A program made the translations under genes and the position numbers. From contig JADFDM010000002.1 of assembly GCA_018262795.1 (NCBI GenBank), positions 124,001-188,000 of the forward strand: 64,000 bases of DNA, read 5' to 3'. Position 1 is the stretch's first letter. Each line of letters starts with the position of its first letter. Of this stretch, positions 36,807 to 45,659 are shown piece after piece. This DNA is from Sphingobacteriales bacterium (GTDB lineage Bacteria; Bacteroidota; Bacteroidia; Chitinophagales; LD1). Below the pieces are notes generated by a model. It did not search any database. It had not been told where the DNA came from and saw only the letters and a program-made list of their open reading frames with translations.

Positions 36807-37274
36807 TTACTGTACGGTCACAGAAATAGTTTTACTCCAGTCCTTTCCGTAACTCTGATGCAACCCATCGGCAAATTGAAGAGTGAGCGTATGCGCTCCC
36901 GGACTTAGTTGGATGGTATCAGAAGTTTCTCCTTTCCCATAGTGGATATGCTTTTCATCTTTAGCCACTACACTACCTTTCGCTACATAACCTTCGTCAA
37001 TTATCAGATGATGATGGCCTTTTCCTTCATGAAGTTCTCCGGCAGCTTCTACTTCCATTCCTTTAACCCCCATTTCAATCACAACCGGTGACTTAACCAC
37101 TTCCCCATCTTTTGGGCTGATAAAGTAAACTCCATTTTGCTCAGTAGTGCTATCTACAGGAGGAGCCGGCTGAACTATAGTTTGTTCATCTGTAACTTCT
37201 GTTTTGTTTGCTTTTTGATTACAACTAACTAAAGCGAGGGCAACCATTGATGCCATAAAAATTTGCTTTTTCAT
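36807..37274 (-). CDS. DUF4399 lipoprotein
   Basis: The 155-residue protein has a lipoprotein signal peptide (MASMVALALVSC; Cys ~18) and a Thr/Pro-rich spacer. A DUF4399 domain follows: VYFISPKDGEVVKSPVVIEMGVKGMEVEAAGELHEGKGHHHLIIDEG and HIHYGKGETSDTIQLSPGAHTLTLQFADGLHQSYG. The HHH and HIHYG histidines are the conserved features of the family and suggest metal binding. Function is unknown. It converges with lptE (7 bp) and is monocistronic. Confidence 0.88.
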   Translation of the reverse strand: MKKQIFMASMVALALVSCNQKANKTEVTDEQTIVQPAPPVDSTTEQNGVYFISPKDGEVVKSPVVIEMGVKGMEVEAAGELHEGKGHHHLIIDEGYVAKGSVVAKDEKHIHYGKGETSDTIQLSPGAHTLTLQFADGLHQSYGKDWSKTISVTVQ

Positions 37275-37389
37275 AAAGAGTGTTTTTTTATTGATGGATT
37301 AATTTGCAGGCACAAAACTATTATTAACAGGCTGTGAATGCAAAGTGAAAAGTGTTTAATTAACAAAGAATACCGATTGCTACAACAAG

Positions 37390-38415
37390 TCAAACACCGG
37401 GAAGTTCACTGTACTTCTTTTTTCCTTTGACAAAATACTGCCACACTATACTTTTCGGATACAGAGCCGCTGCACTTTTAGAGGGGGCTATCTTTCGCTT
37501 GTTATTTAATTTTGAGAGAGAGGTAAGAAAGGAAAAATGCGCTTTAATAATAGCAAGCAGGGTATTGAAACTTCTCTCTCTTAAAACAGACTGTAAAGCG
37601 GCAATAACATCCAACGAAATGCGCACTCCTATCCGCCCCCAAAGTTTCGAGGCGGGCATATTCTTGTAAATCATCATTAAGTTGTTTCTGAAATTCAGGT
37701 ATGTTTTCCGCGGATTCCCCTGTGGCAAGCTACCTCCGCCTACGTGATAAACAACGGAGGCCGGAACGCAAATAATACGATATCCCATATTCCGTATTCG
37801 CCAACATAAATCTATCTCTTCTTGGTGGGCAAAGAAATCTTCATCTAAACCACCAGCTTTCCAAAAAAAATCTTGTTTCACAAACAGACAGGCGCCACTT
37901 GCCCAAAAAATATCGGCCACCGTATCATATTGCCCTTCATCCTTCTCAGTAATATCAAATAATCTACCTCGGCAAAAAGCATATCCGTATTTGTCAACAA
38001 AGCCACCGCAAGCTCCGGCATATTCCAAATAATCCCTTTGATGATACGCCCTTAATTTAGGTTGTGCAGCAGCAATCTGCTTGTCTTTTTCCATCTCGGT
38101 AATAACCGACTCTACCCACGCTTCCGATACTTCTACATCCTGATTTAACAGCACATAATATTCAGCCTTTACTTGTCGCAAAGCTTCGTTATAGCCACCG
38201 GCATAGCCATTGTTAGTGAAGTTTTGAATAATGCGAACATTTGGGAAATGGACCTTTACATACTCTACCGAATCATCGGTGGAGCAGTTGTCCGCCACAA
38301 TAATTTCGCACAACTCTGGCGAAGTAAATTGGATTACCGAGGGAAGAAATTTCTCAAGAAACTTTTTCCCGTTCCAGCCTAATATAACAACAGCTACTTT
38401 TCGTGGAGCATTCAT
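37390..38415 (-). CDS. Family 2 glycosyltransferase (rhamnosyltransferase-like)
   Basis: A 341-residue GT-A enzyme: VAVVILGWNGKKFLEKFLPSV, IIVADNCSTDDSVEYV (nucleotide-sugar pocket), NGYAGGYNEALRQVKAEYYVLLNQDVEVSEAW (DxD-like NQDVE), and a WASGACLFVKQDFFWKAGGLDEDFFAHQEEIDLCWR acceptor-side motif with the ED-x-D. It resembles the rhamnosyl/galactofuranosyl branch that builds surface polysaccharide. A C-terminal amphipathic stretch may associate with the membrane. It is divergent from a second GT2 gene 180 bp away. Donor and acceptor are unknown. Confidence 0.92.
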   Translation of the reverse strand: MNAPRKVAVVILGWNGKKFLEKFLPSVIQFTSPELCEIIVADNCSTDDSVEYVKVHFPNVRIIQNFTNNGYAGGYNEALRQVKAEYYVLLNQDVEVSEAWVESVITEMEKDKQIAAAQPKLRAYHQRDYLEYAGACGGFVDKYGYAFCRGRLFDITEKDEGQYDTVADIFWASGACLFVKQDFFWKAGGLDEDFFAHQEEIDLCWRIRNMGYRIICVPASVVYHVGGGSLPQGNPRKTYLNFRNNLMMIYKNMPASKLWGRIGVRISLDVIAALQSVLRERSFNTLLAIIKAHFSFLTSLSKLNNKRKIAPSKSAAALYPKSIVWQYFVKGKKKYSELPGV

Positions 38416-38472
38416 CAGCAGTCAAAAATTTGCCTATGTTTAAGCGACACAAATCAAATCAAATCTTTGTCA

Positions 38473-38601
38473 ATGAACGAAACGCTTTCTTTGGATGAAT
38501 ATCAAGAATACCCGATCGGCAGCCGTTGGCGGCAGAGAAATATCCGAGAGATTCATCTCGCAAACGCCTTTCCAACATTAGTCTTCAGTCCTATTATATG
38601 A
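38473..38601 (+). CDS. Possible 42-residue leader ORF overlapping the glycosyltransferase start
   Basis: An ATG-initiated ORF (MNETLSLDEYQEYPIGSRW..., 42 residues) ends in a TGA that overlaps the ATG of the following glycosyltransferase as ATGA, a classic coupling overlap. The peptide is charged at the N-terminus and hydrophobic at the C-terminus (ANAFPTLVFSPII). No family is recognised; it could be a leader peptide, a truncated gene, or chance. Confidence 0.35.
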   Translation: MNETLSLDEYQEYPIGSRWRQRNIREIHLANAFPTLVFSPII

Positions 38602-39386
38602 ACGATCCTAAAGTGGAACATACTTTTGTAATTCTTGCCTACAGAGAATCGGCCTTCTTGGAAAACTGTATTCAAAGTGTGCTGCGACAAACAGTGGGCA
38701 GCCGCGTTCTTATCACTACTTCTACTCCCAATGATTTTATACGCTCTTTGGCCGAAAAATATCAACTGAATTTATTGATTAATCCGAAAGGAGGGAGTAT
38801 CGGTCGAGACTGGAATTTCGGCTTGCAATCTGCGGTAACGCCTTATGTTACCTTGGCACATCAGGACGATGACTACCTGCCGCGCTTTGCGGAACTTTGC
38901 CTGAAAGCAGCTAAAAAATTTGAAGCCTCAACACCACTAATCGTATTTACAAAAGGAAGAGTTCACAAGTTTGACCACACTTATAGATTTCACTTTAAGG
39001 ACATCATCCGCTGGTGGCTGATATTTCCTTTTCATTTTAAAAGAGGCATCTCCTCCCCTTACATCAAAAAATTTATTCTGCTATTTAGCAATAGCATTTC
39101 GTGCCCCGGAGTATTTTATGTCAAGAAGAATTTAGAGGGATTTAGTTTTGATAATGAAACCGAATTTATTTTAGACTGGAAAGCTTGGTTTGAGATGAGC
39201 CGAATGGGCGGCTCTTTTGTGTATATGCCTGAAACGCTACACCTGCACCGCGAACATGAGGGATCGGCCACTTCTGCAATTACTTCAGAAACCTTGCAAC
39301 GAGAAGAGTGGGAACTACTCACACTGATTTGGAATAATGCATGGATAGCCAAACAAATCACTCGTCTTTTGGTATTTGCTAAATAA
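38598..39386 (+). CDS. Family 2 glycosyltransferase
   Basis: The ATG at 38598 gives MNDPKVEHTFVILAYRESAFLENCIQSVLRQT, the normal GT2 opening; a longer in-frame extension upstream is not protein-like. At 262 residues it has the short GT-A domain with LINPKGGSIGRDWNFGL, YVTLAHQDDDYLPRF (metal-binding DDD) and ILDWKAWFEMSRMGG near the acceptor site, ending with an LHLHREHEGSATS motif. It probably transfers a sugar to a surface glycan. It is divergent from the GT2 gene at 37390-38415. Confidence 0.88.
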   Translation: MNDPKVEHTFVILAYRESAFLENCIQSVLRQTVGSRVLITTSTPNDFIRSLAEKYQLNLLINPKGGSIGRDWNFGLQSAVTPYVTLAHQDDDYLPRFAELCLKAAKKFEASTPLIVFTKGRVHKFDHTYRFHFKDIIRWWLIFPFHFKRGISSPYIKKFILLFSNSISCPGVFYVKKNLEGFSFDNETEFILDWKAWFEMSRMGGSFVYMPETLHLHREHEGSATSAITSETLQREEWELLTLIWNNAWIAKQITRLLVFAK

Positions 39387-39423
39387 AAATCTAAAATTAT
39401 TATCTTCGATAAAACTCAGCACT

Positions 39424-39606
39424 ATGCAGAAGAAACTTAGAAAATCAAAAGACAAGAAATTATTTGGAGTATGTGGTGGCTTAGGCGAATATTTTGATAT
39501 AGACCCTACCATTATCCGCATCCTGTTTATTATATCCGTTTTATTTTTCGGAACAGGGGTGTTATTGTACCTGATACTTGCCATCGTCATGCCTGCTGCG
39601 GAATAG
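39424..39606 (+). CDS. PspC-domain small membrane protein
   Basis: The ATG at 39424 gives MQKKLRKSKDKKLFGVCGGLGEYFDIDPTIIRILFII, an almost perfect PspC domain of 60 residues; an upstream TTG start would add 16 unlikely residues. The KKLFGVCGGLGEYF motif precedes a single hydrophobic hairpin (ILFIISVLFFGTGVLLYLILAIVMP). PspC proteins sense or respond to membrane stress; in Bacteroidota these minimal versions are usually orphans without pspA, as here. Confidence 0.93.
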   Translation: MQKKLRKSKDKKLFGVCGGLGEYFDIDPTIIRILFIISVLFFGTGVLLYLILAIVMPAAE

Positions 39607-39745
39607 AGCTTCTCTATCCGCATACCATTAGACAGAAATCAGAGAAAACGAACTTTAAATATACACAGTGGCTTCTGATGCTTTGAAAACTGCTTCATCG
39701 CGTATATTTTCGCCCGCGAATTTTAAAAACTTTAAAAACAATAGA

Positions 39746-40165
39746 ATGGCAGGAAACATCACACTCACCATGATAAAGCCCGATGCCGTAGCTGAGGGGC
39801 ACACCGGAAAAATTTTAGACATGATTATAGCGGCCGGATACAAAATACAAGCGATGAAACTGACCCGCTTGCCAAAGAGAAAAGCGGAGGAGTTTTATGC
39901 GGTTCACAAGGAGAGACCTTTTTTCGGAGAGTTAGTAGCTTTTATGACTGAAGGCCCCATTGTTGCAGCCATTCTTGAAAAGGAAAATGCTGTTGAAGAT
40001 TTCCGCAAACTTATTGGCGCTACCAACCCTCAGAAGGCCGAGGACGGTACTATTCGCAAACTTTTTGCCGCTAACATTGAGCGCAATGCCGTGCATGGTT
40101 CTGACAGTGATGAGAACGCTGCAATTGAGGCTTCTTTCCATTTTAGCGGATTAGATAGATTTTAA
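39746..40165 (+). CDS. ndk: Nucleoside-diphosphate kinase
   Basis: The ATG at 39746 gives [21 protein letters not shown] and a 139-residue protein, the standard Ndk length; codons upstream are not conserved sequence. The phosphohistidine motif NAVHGSDS (His117) and the nucleotide-binding MIKPDAV and [13 protein letters not shown] segments are intact. It transfers the gamma-phosphate of ATP to other nucleoside diphosphates. A terminator follows at 40191. Confidence 0.97.
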   Translation: MAGNITLTMIKPDAVAEGHTGKILDMIIAAGYKIQAMKLTRLPKRKAEEFYAVHKERPFFGELVAFMTEGPIVAAILEKENAVEDFRKLIGATNPQKAEDGTIRKLFAANIERNAVHGSDSDENAAIEASFHFSGLDRF

Positions 40166-40190
40166 AGCGAAACTTATCAAACATCTTAGG

Positions 40191-40222
40191 AGGCCTGTTC
40201 TATTTTGAATCAGGCCTTTTAC
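40191..40222 (+). terminator. Rho-independent terminator after ndk
   Basis: Stem AGGCCTG/CAGGCCT (7 bp, perfect) with a 13-nt loop, followed by TTTT and a T-rich stretch, 25 bp after the ndk stop. Confidence 0.75.
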
Positions 40223-40389
40223 TTTATGTATGAACTCAAATTAACTACTCCTCCCCTGCTGTAGTTAGTCTGAGGCTGAGCCTGCGCCAAGGGGCTAAGG
40301 ACTCTCCTGAATGGCGCAAAGCAGAGATTGCCATTAACGTAAAGGTTTTATAGGAAGGGTCAGTTTCTTATCTGAGGAAGAGTTTTGTT

Positions 40390-41091
40390 TCAGTAGCACT
40401 CATTGGGTTTAAATCGGGCTAAGCGTTCCTGCAAATCAGCCATCACTGCTTTTTTAAAATCCTTGTTGGGAACTGATTGCATTTGGCGGATATAGTCTGC
40501 AATGTCTAATTTTTGAGTGCAAAGGGAAATTACTTTAAAGGGTTTGGGAAACCATTGGCCGGGAGCCTGCACATGATGCAATCCTCCGCTGTACACTATC
40601 ACCATTTTGCCGGTTTCCATCATTTGTAAAATATCAGCCACTCCTCCCCTTACGCTCATTGGCTTGCCGTGTTTATCTAAGCCGGTTAGCCTTTTCATAC
40701 GCCCTTCCGGCAAAATGATAACCACCGAATCCTCTTGCACCTTCTGAAGGAAATAATCCCAAGTAGCATCACGTTCGCGAGAAATGGGAACTAGCCCTGG
40801 ACCAAGTATTTTAAGCAATCGTCCAACAATAGGGCGACTAATCGTAGTGTTAGCAGCAGGCACCAACATCCGACCCGCCAGCCGCTTAATAAAGCGCCAC
40901 GGCACTGCCCCTAAAAAAAGAAATTCGTACAGACTGGTGTGATTCAAAAAAATAATCAAACGCACTCGTTCCCAGGGGTCTTCTTTATGCGGGTGCAACC
41001 AGCGGTTTTCAACTTTGTAGATGGTTCTTGCCCAAAGTTTAACTATCGAAAGAACAAGCAGGTTGAAAATACGGTTGACTGTTTTCATCAT
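40390..41091 (-). CDS. 1-acyl-sn-glycerol-3-phosphate acyltransferase (PlsC-like)
   Basis: A 233-residue membrane-associated acyltransferase with the catalytic block NHTSLYEF (50-57, an NHx4E variant of HX4D) and the substrate-binding block ILPEGRMKR (126-134). An N-terminal hydrophobic segment (FNLLVLSIVKLW) anchors it. It should acylate lysophosphatidic acid or another lysophospholipid; some family members act on unusual acceptors, so substrate is uncertain. It lies 101 bp downstream of the PorE-like gene on the same strand. Two tandem ATG codons open the ORF. Confidence 0.85.
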   Translation of the reverse strand: MMKTVNRIFNLLVLSIVKLWARTIYKVENRWLHPHKEDPWERVRLIIFLNHTSLYEFLFLGAVPWRFIKRLAGRMLVPAANTTISRPIVGRLLKILGPGLVPISRERDATWDYFLQKVQEDSVVIILPEGRMKRLTGLDKHGKPMSVRGGVADILQMMETGKMVIVYSGGLHHVQAPGQWFPKPFKVISLCTQKLDIADYIRQMQSVPNKDFKKAVMADLQERLARFKPNECY

Positions 41092-41192
41092 GGAGAAGAA
41101 AAGCCGGCTATTGCCGGAAAGTGAAAGTAATAATCAGCCAAAAGTCGTTGATGAGAAACAAAAAACAAATGATACGCCTCATAGGCATTCCA

Positions 41193-43226
41193 CTATTTTT
41201 CTTCCGGCTTTGGCTCTACATGAATATCTTCCGGCTCTATGGATTCCATATTTAACTTGGCGGATATCACCCGGAAAGTAGTTCTGCGATTTTTTTGATG
41301 TTCCTCTTCGGTGCAAGGCACCCCATTGCCGCACTTATTCACCAGCTTGGTTTCTCCATACCCTTTTGCCAGTAATCGTTCGGCAGGTATTCCCTTTTGC
41401 ACTAAATAATCTACTACGCTCTGCGCCCTAGCCTGAGATAATTTCAGGTTATAGGCATCGCTGCCACGGCTGTCGGTATGTGAGCCGATTTCAATAGTTA
41501 GATCAGGGTTTTCTTTAAAGAAGGTAAAAACCGTATCGAGTACTAACTGCGATTCAGTGCGCAGAGTTGCCTTGTCGTAATCGTAATAAATATTGGGGAT
41601 GACGATGAACTTCTGTGTAAAAATCTTTTCTAATTCAACCTGCACATACAGATTAATAAATGTAGAATCCTGATTGCGCAGACCTTTTGTAGAAACCTGT
41701 TCCGTCTTGGTAAAGTAGCCATTCTTCGTGCCGGTCACTTTGTAATCTTTCTCTGCCTCTAAGCGGAAAGTAAAATTGCCGTTCGCATCGCTGAAAGAGG
41801 AACCGATTACCTGCCCATCACTTGCTTTCAAATCCACTTTTGTTTTGGGGAGTGCTTGCAGCCCCATTGCCTTACTGTCAGGGTCTTCGGGATGCTCTAA
41901 TTTCTTTTCGACCGTAGCGCCATTGAGCACGAAAATGTTGATCCATTTTTCCTCAAAGCGGTAAATATCATCGCTTCCTTTTCCTCCGGAGCGATTGCTC
42001 GAAATGTAACCGGCAAACAGTACCGTATCTTCGGTATTCAAAGGTTTGTATTTATCAATGCGGAATTTAAAATCATCTGCTCCGCTATTGAAAGGAGTTT
42101 TCAAATTCTGCGGGTCTTTATAGCCGCTTTTGGTACGGGTAGCTCTAAATATATCCAGCCCGCCCATGCCCGGAAGCCCATCCGAAGAGAAATACAAATT
42201 CCCTCGATCATCTAACCACGGGAACCGCTCATTGCCTGGTGTATTCACTGCGCTTCCGAGATTTTTAGGATTTCCCCAACCACTGTCGGCTCTCGAAAAA
42301 ACATACATATCAGTGCCGCCAAAGTTATCCTTGGCATCAGCCGTTACTAACAGAGATTTTCCATCTTTGGAGAGATAGGGATCTAATACATTAATGGTAT
42401 CGGGGAATAAATCCATTTTTACCGGCTCACTCCAATGATCGTTATTAAATGCAGCGTAGTACACGTGGCAAAACTGATTGCTTTGTTGCTCATCGGCTTT
42501 GCAGCGCACGAAATACATTTCTTTAAAATCACTACTGAAAGTAGCCGAACTTTCATGAGCCGTAGAATTTACAGGCGCTCCGAAACTATATGGAGTAGTA
42601 AATCCTCGCTCTTGCTTTTCGGTCACAAAAAGATCTGAAAACTTTTCTCCCGTCCATGCATCTTTTGCCTCGCCCATAGATTCATTTCGGGTAGAGGTGA
42701 ACACCATTTGATTTCCCTTATAAGGCTCCAAGCCATAATCAGAAAATGGAGAATTGATTTTATCCAAATTGATGAGTTGTACCTTAGTGAATGCCTTCTT
42801 CCAAGTAGCCGCATCTAAGCATTGATTGGCCTGCAACCTACCCTCATAGCCCTGACCGGAAATGCGCTGATACTGCTCAAAGCTCTTCGCAGCATCGGCA
42901 TATTTCTCTTGTTGCTTCTGCATCATAGCCACACGGTAAAGCGACTTCTCTCCACCATTTAATTCCAACGACTTTTTGTACCACAACTCAGCATTGGCAT
43001 AGTCGTTAAACTTGCTGTATGAATCGCCCAACAGATAAGCAATGGGCTGTTGTTTCAGCGGATCCTTTTCGCTGTTAAACTCCTTGGTGAGGAAATCAAT
43101 ACTTTGATTGTAGCGCAACAACTCGCGGGCTGTTTTACCATCTTTCACTTCAAACTTCGCAGTTTTACAAGAGGAAAAGCAAAGCATCATACCGGTAAGA
43201 GCAACAAAAACTACGCGCATGTTCAT
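41193..43226 (-). CDS. PorE-like TPR / PD40 / carboxypeptidase-regulatory / OmpA lipoprotein
   Basis: The 677-residue lipoprotein (VVFVALTGMMLCFSSC, Cys20) has a TPR region (~45-130: KFNDYANAELWYKKSLELNGG), a PD40/WD40-like beta-propeller (~150-415; repeats such as SKDGKSLLVTADAKDNFGGTD and YFSSDGLPGMGGLDI), a carboxypeptidase-regulatory-like fold (~455-520: ASDGQVIGSSFSDANGNFTFRLE) and a C-terminal OmpA peptidoglycan-binding domain (~545-655: GSHTDSRGSDAYNLKLSQARAQSVV). This order matches P. gingivalis PorE (PG1058), an essential T9SS outer-membrane/peptidoglycan adaptor. The role in type IX secretion is inferred from the architecture; several paralogs of this type exist in Bacteroidota. Confidence 0.88.
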   Translation of the reverse strand: MNMRVVFVALTGMMLCFSSCKTAKFEVKDGKTARELLRYNQSIDFLTKEFNSEKDPLKQQPIAYLLGDSYSKFNDYANAELWYKKSLELNGGEKSLYRVAMMQKQQEKYADAAKSFEQYQRISGQGYEGRLQANQCLDAATWKKAFTKVQLINLDKINSPFSDYGLEPYKGNQMVFTSTRNESMGEAKDAWTGEKFSDLFVTEKQERGFTTPYSFGAPVNSTAHESSATFSSDFKEMYFVRCKADEQQSNQFCHVYYAAFNNDHWSEPVKMDLFPDTINVLDPYLSKDGKSLLVTADAKDNFGGTDMYVFSRADSGWGNPKNLGSAVNTPGNERFPWLDDRGNLYFSSDGLPGMGGLDIFRATRTKSGYKDPQNLKTPFNSGADDFKFRIDKYKPLNTEDTVLFAGYISSNRSGGKGSDDIYRFEEKWINIFVLNGATVEKKLEHPEDPDSKAMGLQALPKTKVDLKASDGQVIGSSFSDANGNFTFRLEAEKDYKVTGTKNGYFTKTEQVSTKGLRNQDSTFINLYVQVELEKIFTQKFIVIPNIYYDYDKATLRTESQLVLDTVFTFFKENPDLTIEIGSHTDSRGSDAYNLKLSQARAQSVVDYLVQKGIPAERLLAKGYGETKLVNKCGNGVPCTEEEHQKNRRTTFRVISAKLNMESIEPEDIHVEPKPEEK

Positions 43227-43283
43227 TATCTAAAATAGAAATTATTCTTTCCTTCCGCTTGACCCGGTGGATTTGTTTTTATG

Positions 43284-43730
43284 CTACCGAAAATCAACCA
43301 ACTCTACCTCGAAAATCAAAGTAGCTCTTGCCGGTATTGCGGGAGGGTAGCCCTGCTCTCCGTACCCCAAAAAATAAGGAATTATTAATTGTGCCTTTGC
43401 TCCTTTAGTCAACAATGCAATTCCTTCGTCCCAACCTTTTATCACCCGACCGGCACCCAACTGAAAGCCAAAAGGCTGATTCCGTTTATAGGAGGAGTCG
43501 AATACATTGCCGTTGGTGAGTTTGCCGGTATAATGAACACTCACCTGCTGCATTTTATTGGGGGTGGGACCACTTCCTTCTTCAGTAATCATATAATGAA
43601 GCCCCGATGCCGTGCCAATAGCGGTAGGGTAATTTTTTTCGACATAAGTTTTAAAATCAGCGATAGCCATCAGTTGGCTCTGCTCCTGTTGCTTTCTACG
43701 CTCTTCTAATTTCTTTTGAAAATCATCCAT
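43284..43730 (-). CDS. FKBP-type peptidyl-prolyl cis-trans isomerase
   Basis: The 148-residue protein has a helical N-terminal 45 residues ([16 protein letters not shown]) and an FKBP domain with [63 protein letters not shown], including the conserved Tyr, Phe, Asp, Trp and PYFLGYG elements of the active site. No signal peptide, so it is likely cytoplasmic or uses a non-classical route. It sits 6 bp downstream of a secreted-protein gene and upstream of the PorE-like gene, suggesting one envelope-biogenesis transcript. Confidence 0.93.
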   Translation of the reverse strand: MDDFQKKLEERRKQQEQSQLMAIADFKTYVEKNYPTAIGTASGLHYMITEEGSGPTPNKMQQVSVHYTGKLTNGNVFDSSYKRNQPFGFQLGAGRVIKGWDEGIALLTKGAKAQLIIPYFLGYGEQGYPPAIPARATLIFEVELVDFR

Positions 43731-43736
43731 GTTGGT

Positions 43737-44330
43737 TCAGTTAGTTCGCACAAGTTTAATGGTTGCAATCGAAACATGTGTCTCTAAATTGGTCAGTTGG
43801 CCATTTTGATAGTAATAAATATTTCTGCTGCCATCGCTGGCGGCAAATTCACACACATTGGGTTTGGGATGTTTTATTTCGGCAAAATCTCCTTCACTTT
43901 CATAGAATATCCGATTCTGTTTACTCCCATCAGTAAAAAATAATTTTACCACAGAATAGGTGGGCACTTCATTTAATATTCGCTTGCCTTTGTAACCATT
44001 CACTTGGTAGTGCTTACCATCAAAAACTACATTTACCCAGCGCTTTTGTTTGCCATTTTCTATCTCTACGTTTTCGGAGGAGATTAAGCGGTTGTTTCTG
44101 TAAACCACATCATAGCGAGTATAGTTTTCCCTCTTAATCCAAAGTAAACTTGCCTTGCTTCGTGATTCGAGCGTGTAAGTCTCAGTGCTGTCATCCACCA
44201 CCTTTCGGCTCACCGTCATGTTGCCGATTTTATCACCAAATAAAAAAATGTCGAAGTTGACAAATTGAGCATAAATTGGGGATTTCTCTACCGAGAATAG
44301 AAACACGAAAGCAATAATTAGAAGGCGCAT
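43737..44330 (-). CDS. Secreted DUF6134-like protein
   Basis: The ATG at 44330 gives MRLLIIAFVFLFSVEKSPIYAQ, a signal peptide, and a 197-residue protein. The mature region is beta-rich: FVNFDIFLFGDKIGNMTVSRKVVDDSTETYTLESRS, RYDVVYRNNRLISSENVEIENGKQKRW, YFTDGSK-like turns. Length, start and strand order resemble the Bacteroidota DUF6134 family of periplasmic proteins of unknown role; this name is tentative. It precedes the FKBP gene by 6 bp in one transcript. Confidence 0.65.
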   Translation of the reverse strand: MRLLIIAFVFLFSVEKSPIYAQFVNFDIFLFGDKIGNMTVSRKVVDDSTETYTLESRSKASLLWIKRENYTRYDVVYRNNRLISSENVEIENGKQKRWVNVVFDGKHYQVNGYKGKRILNEVPTYSVVKLFFTDGSKQNRIFYESEGDFAEIKHPKPNVCEFAASDGSRNIYYYQNGQLTNLETHVSIATIKLVRTN

Positions 44331-44692
44331 GGTGGAAATAAATGTGATTGTGAAGGAGGCGTAAAAATAGAAAACGGGCAAAATAAGAGCTAAACATTTA
44401 AGGGGGAATTAATCCTAAGAGTTGCTTGCCACTCTGCTTAATTGAAATGTCTAAGGATAAAAAGTGCCTCCATTCTGCTATGAACTACCTCCTAAGACTA
44501 CTTTGTTTTGTTTGTTCAATGTTATTTGGATGAAGGATTCTTGGCCTAAAGAGATTGTTCTAAATTTAGCATAACCAAGTCAGGGTAATAGATTTCGCAG
44601 TATTGCCTTAGTTGGGCTTTCACTTTCTACTTTCAATTTCACACTCAACTTCCTCTCCTTTCTAACCAGTGCAAAGTCTTCATCTCCGAGCT
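44331..44692. other. Gene-free gap
   Basis: I see no gene, repeat or RNA signature in this AT-rich stretch apart from a minus-strand terminator at its right end. Confidence 0.5.
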
Positions 44693-44720
44693 AAAAAAGC
44701 CCTGCCTTGTGAGCAGAGCT
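44693..44720 (-). terminator. Rho-independent terminator of the beta-helix lipoprotein gene
   Basis: On the minus strand an 8-bp stem AGCTCTGC/GCAGGGCT (one G-T pair) with a 7-nt loop runs into six T, 49 bp past the stop at 44769. Confidence 0.8.
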
Positions 44721-44768
44721 ACTTGTTTAACCCCAAAAGTATTTTGTGCGATTGCTTTTACGAACAGT

Positions 44769-45524
44769 TTAGTGCACGCGGTTTTCTGAATCAATTTTCT
44801 TTTCAAAACCGTTGCCGGCATTTATTACATGAATGGCATCCTTTCCATTATTGGTGAATATATTGGTGTTATCCATCGTAAATTCATCAGCAGCATACAT
44901 GGTGATCCCATAAGCCGAGTTTGTTTGTATGCTGTTTGAAGTAAAGTAGTTCAATTTAGAACCTTGCGACAACAAAATGCCATCGGTATTGCTGGCAGTA
45001 ATTACGCTATTGCTGATCTCAGCCATTGCCGCATTGTTACCTGTTCCTATCACTATATCTGCAGCGCCAAAACTATTCGTGCCACCACCGTGCTCAACCT
45101 TGCAGTAAGTCAATACATTTTTAGCATTGCTGCTCAGAATGGTGATCCCCTTCCAAGCCCCTCTTTTGCCTGCCTTAGAAGTAAAATAAATTTCGTTGGC
45201 CTTTTCTCCGATGGCGGTGATAGATCCCTCCGCATTTACCTGAATACCGGCTCCGTTTTCAAACATCAACGTTACCCCCGGTTGGATGCTTAGATTGGCG
45301 TTTATTTCCACATTATTCAATATCAAATAATCTACTCCGTTCACGCGATCTTTGAGCGTCATGTCGGTATTGATACTTGTCATATCCAGCACTTGTGCCT
45401 GGCTGGCATCATTTCTGAAAGCATCCACATTACTCAGAGGAGTTTCCTCCTTATTGCAGGAATAAAGCAATAAAGCAGATAGTGCCACTAAAGATGTTTT
45501 GCTAAACAAAGAGTTCCATTTCAT
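44769..45524 (-). CDS. Lipoprotein with right-handed beta-helix
   Basis: The 251-residue protein has a signal peptide ending in LLLYSC (Cys ~23) and NKEE behind it. The mature part has short repeated strands of the parallel beta-helix type: NLSIQPGVTLMFENGAGIQVNAEGSITAIG, IYFTSKAGKRGAWKGITILSSNAKNVLTYCKVEHGG, SVITASNTDGILLSQGS. The RGAWKGITI segment is a well-known feature of this fold in Bacteroidota lipoproteins. Such proteins bind or degrade polysaccharides, but no catalytic residues can be identified. A terminator follows; no operon partner. Confidence 0.85.
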   Translation of the reverse strand: MKWNSLFSKTSLVALSALLLYSCNKEETPLSNVDAFRNDASQAQVLDMTSINTDMTLKDRVNGVDYLILNNVEINANLSIQPGVTLMFENGAGIQVNAEGSITAIGEKANEIYFTSKAGKRGAWKGITILSSNAKNVLTYCKVEHGGGTNSFGAADIVIGTGNNAAMAEISNSVITASNTDGILLSQGSKLNYFTSNSIQTNSAYGITMYAADEFTMDNTNIFTNNGKDAIHVINAGNGFEKKIDSENRVH

Positions 45525-45659
45525 AGTCGTTATTTGTAGTTCTTATCGGTTCTTACGGAAGCCTTTATCAAAAGTTTCACTTCTGTATTTACAGGTGCCT
45601 CTATAAAGTACGTTAAGCCTTACTTCTATCTTAATCTTGCCCTTGTATCTTTACCGCGC

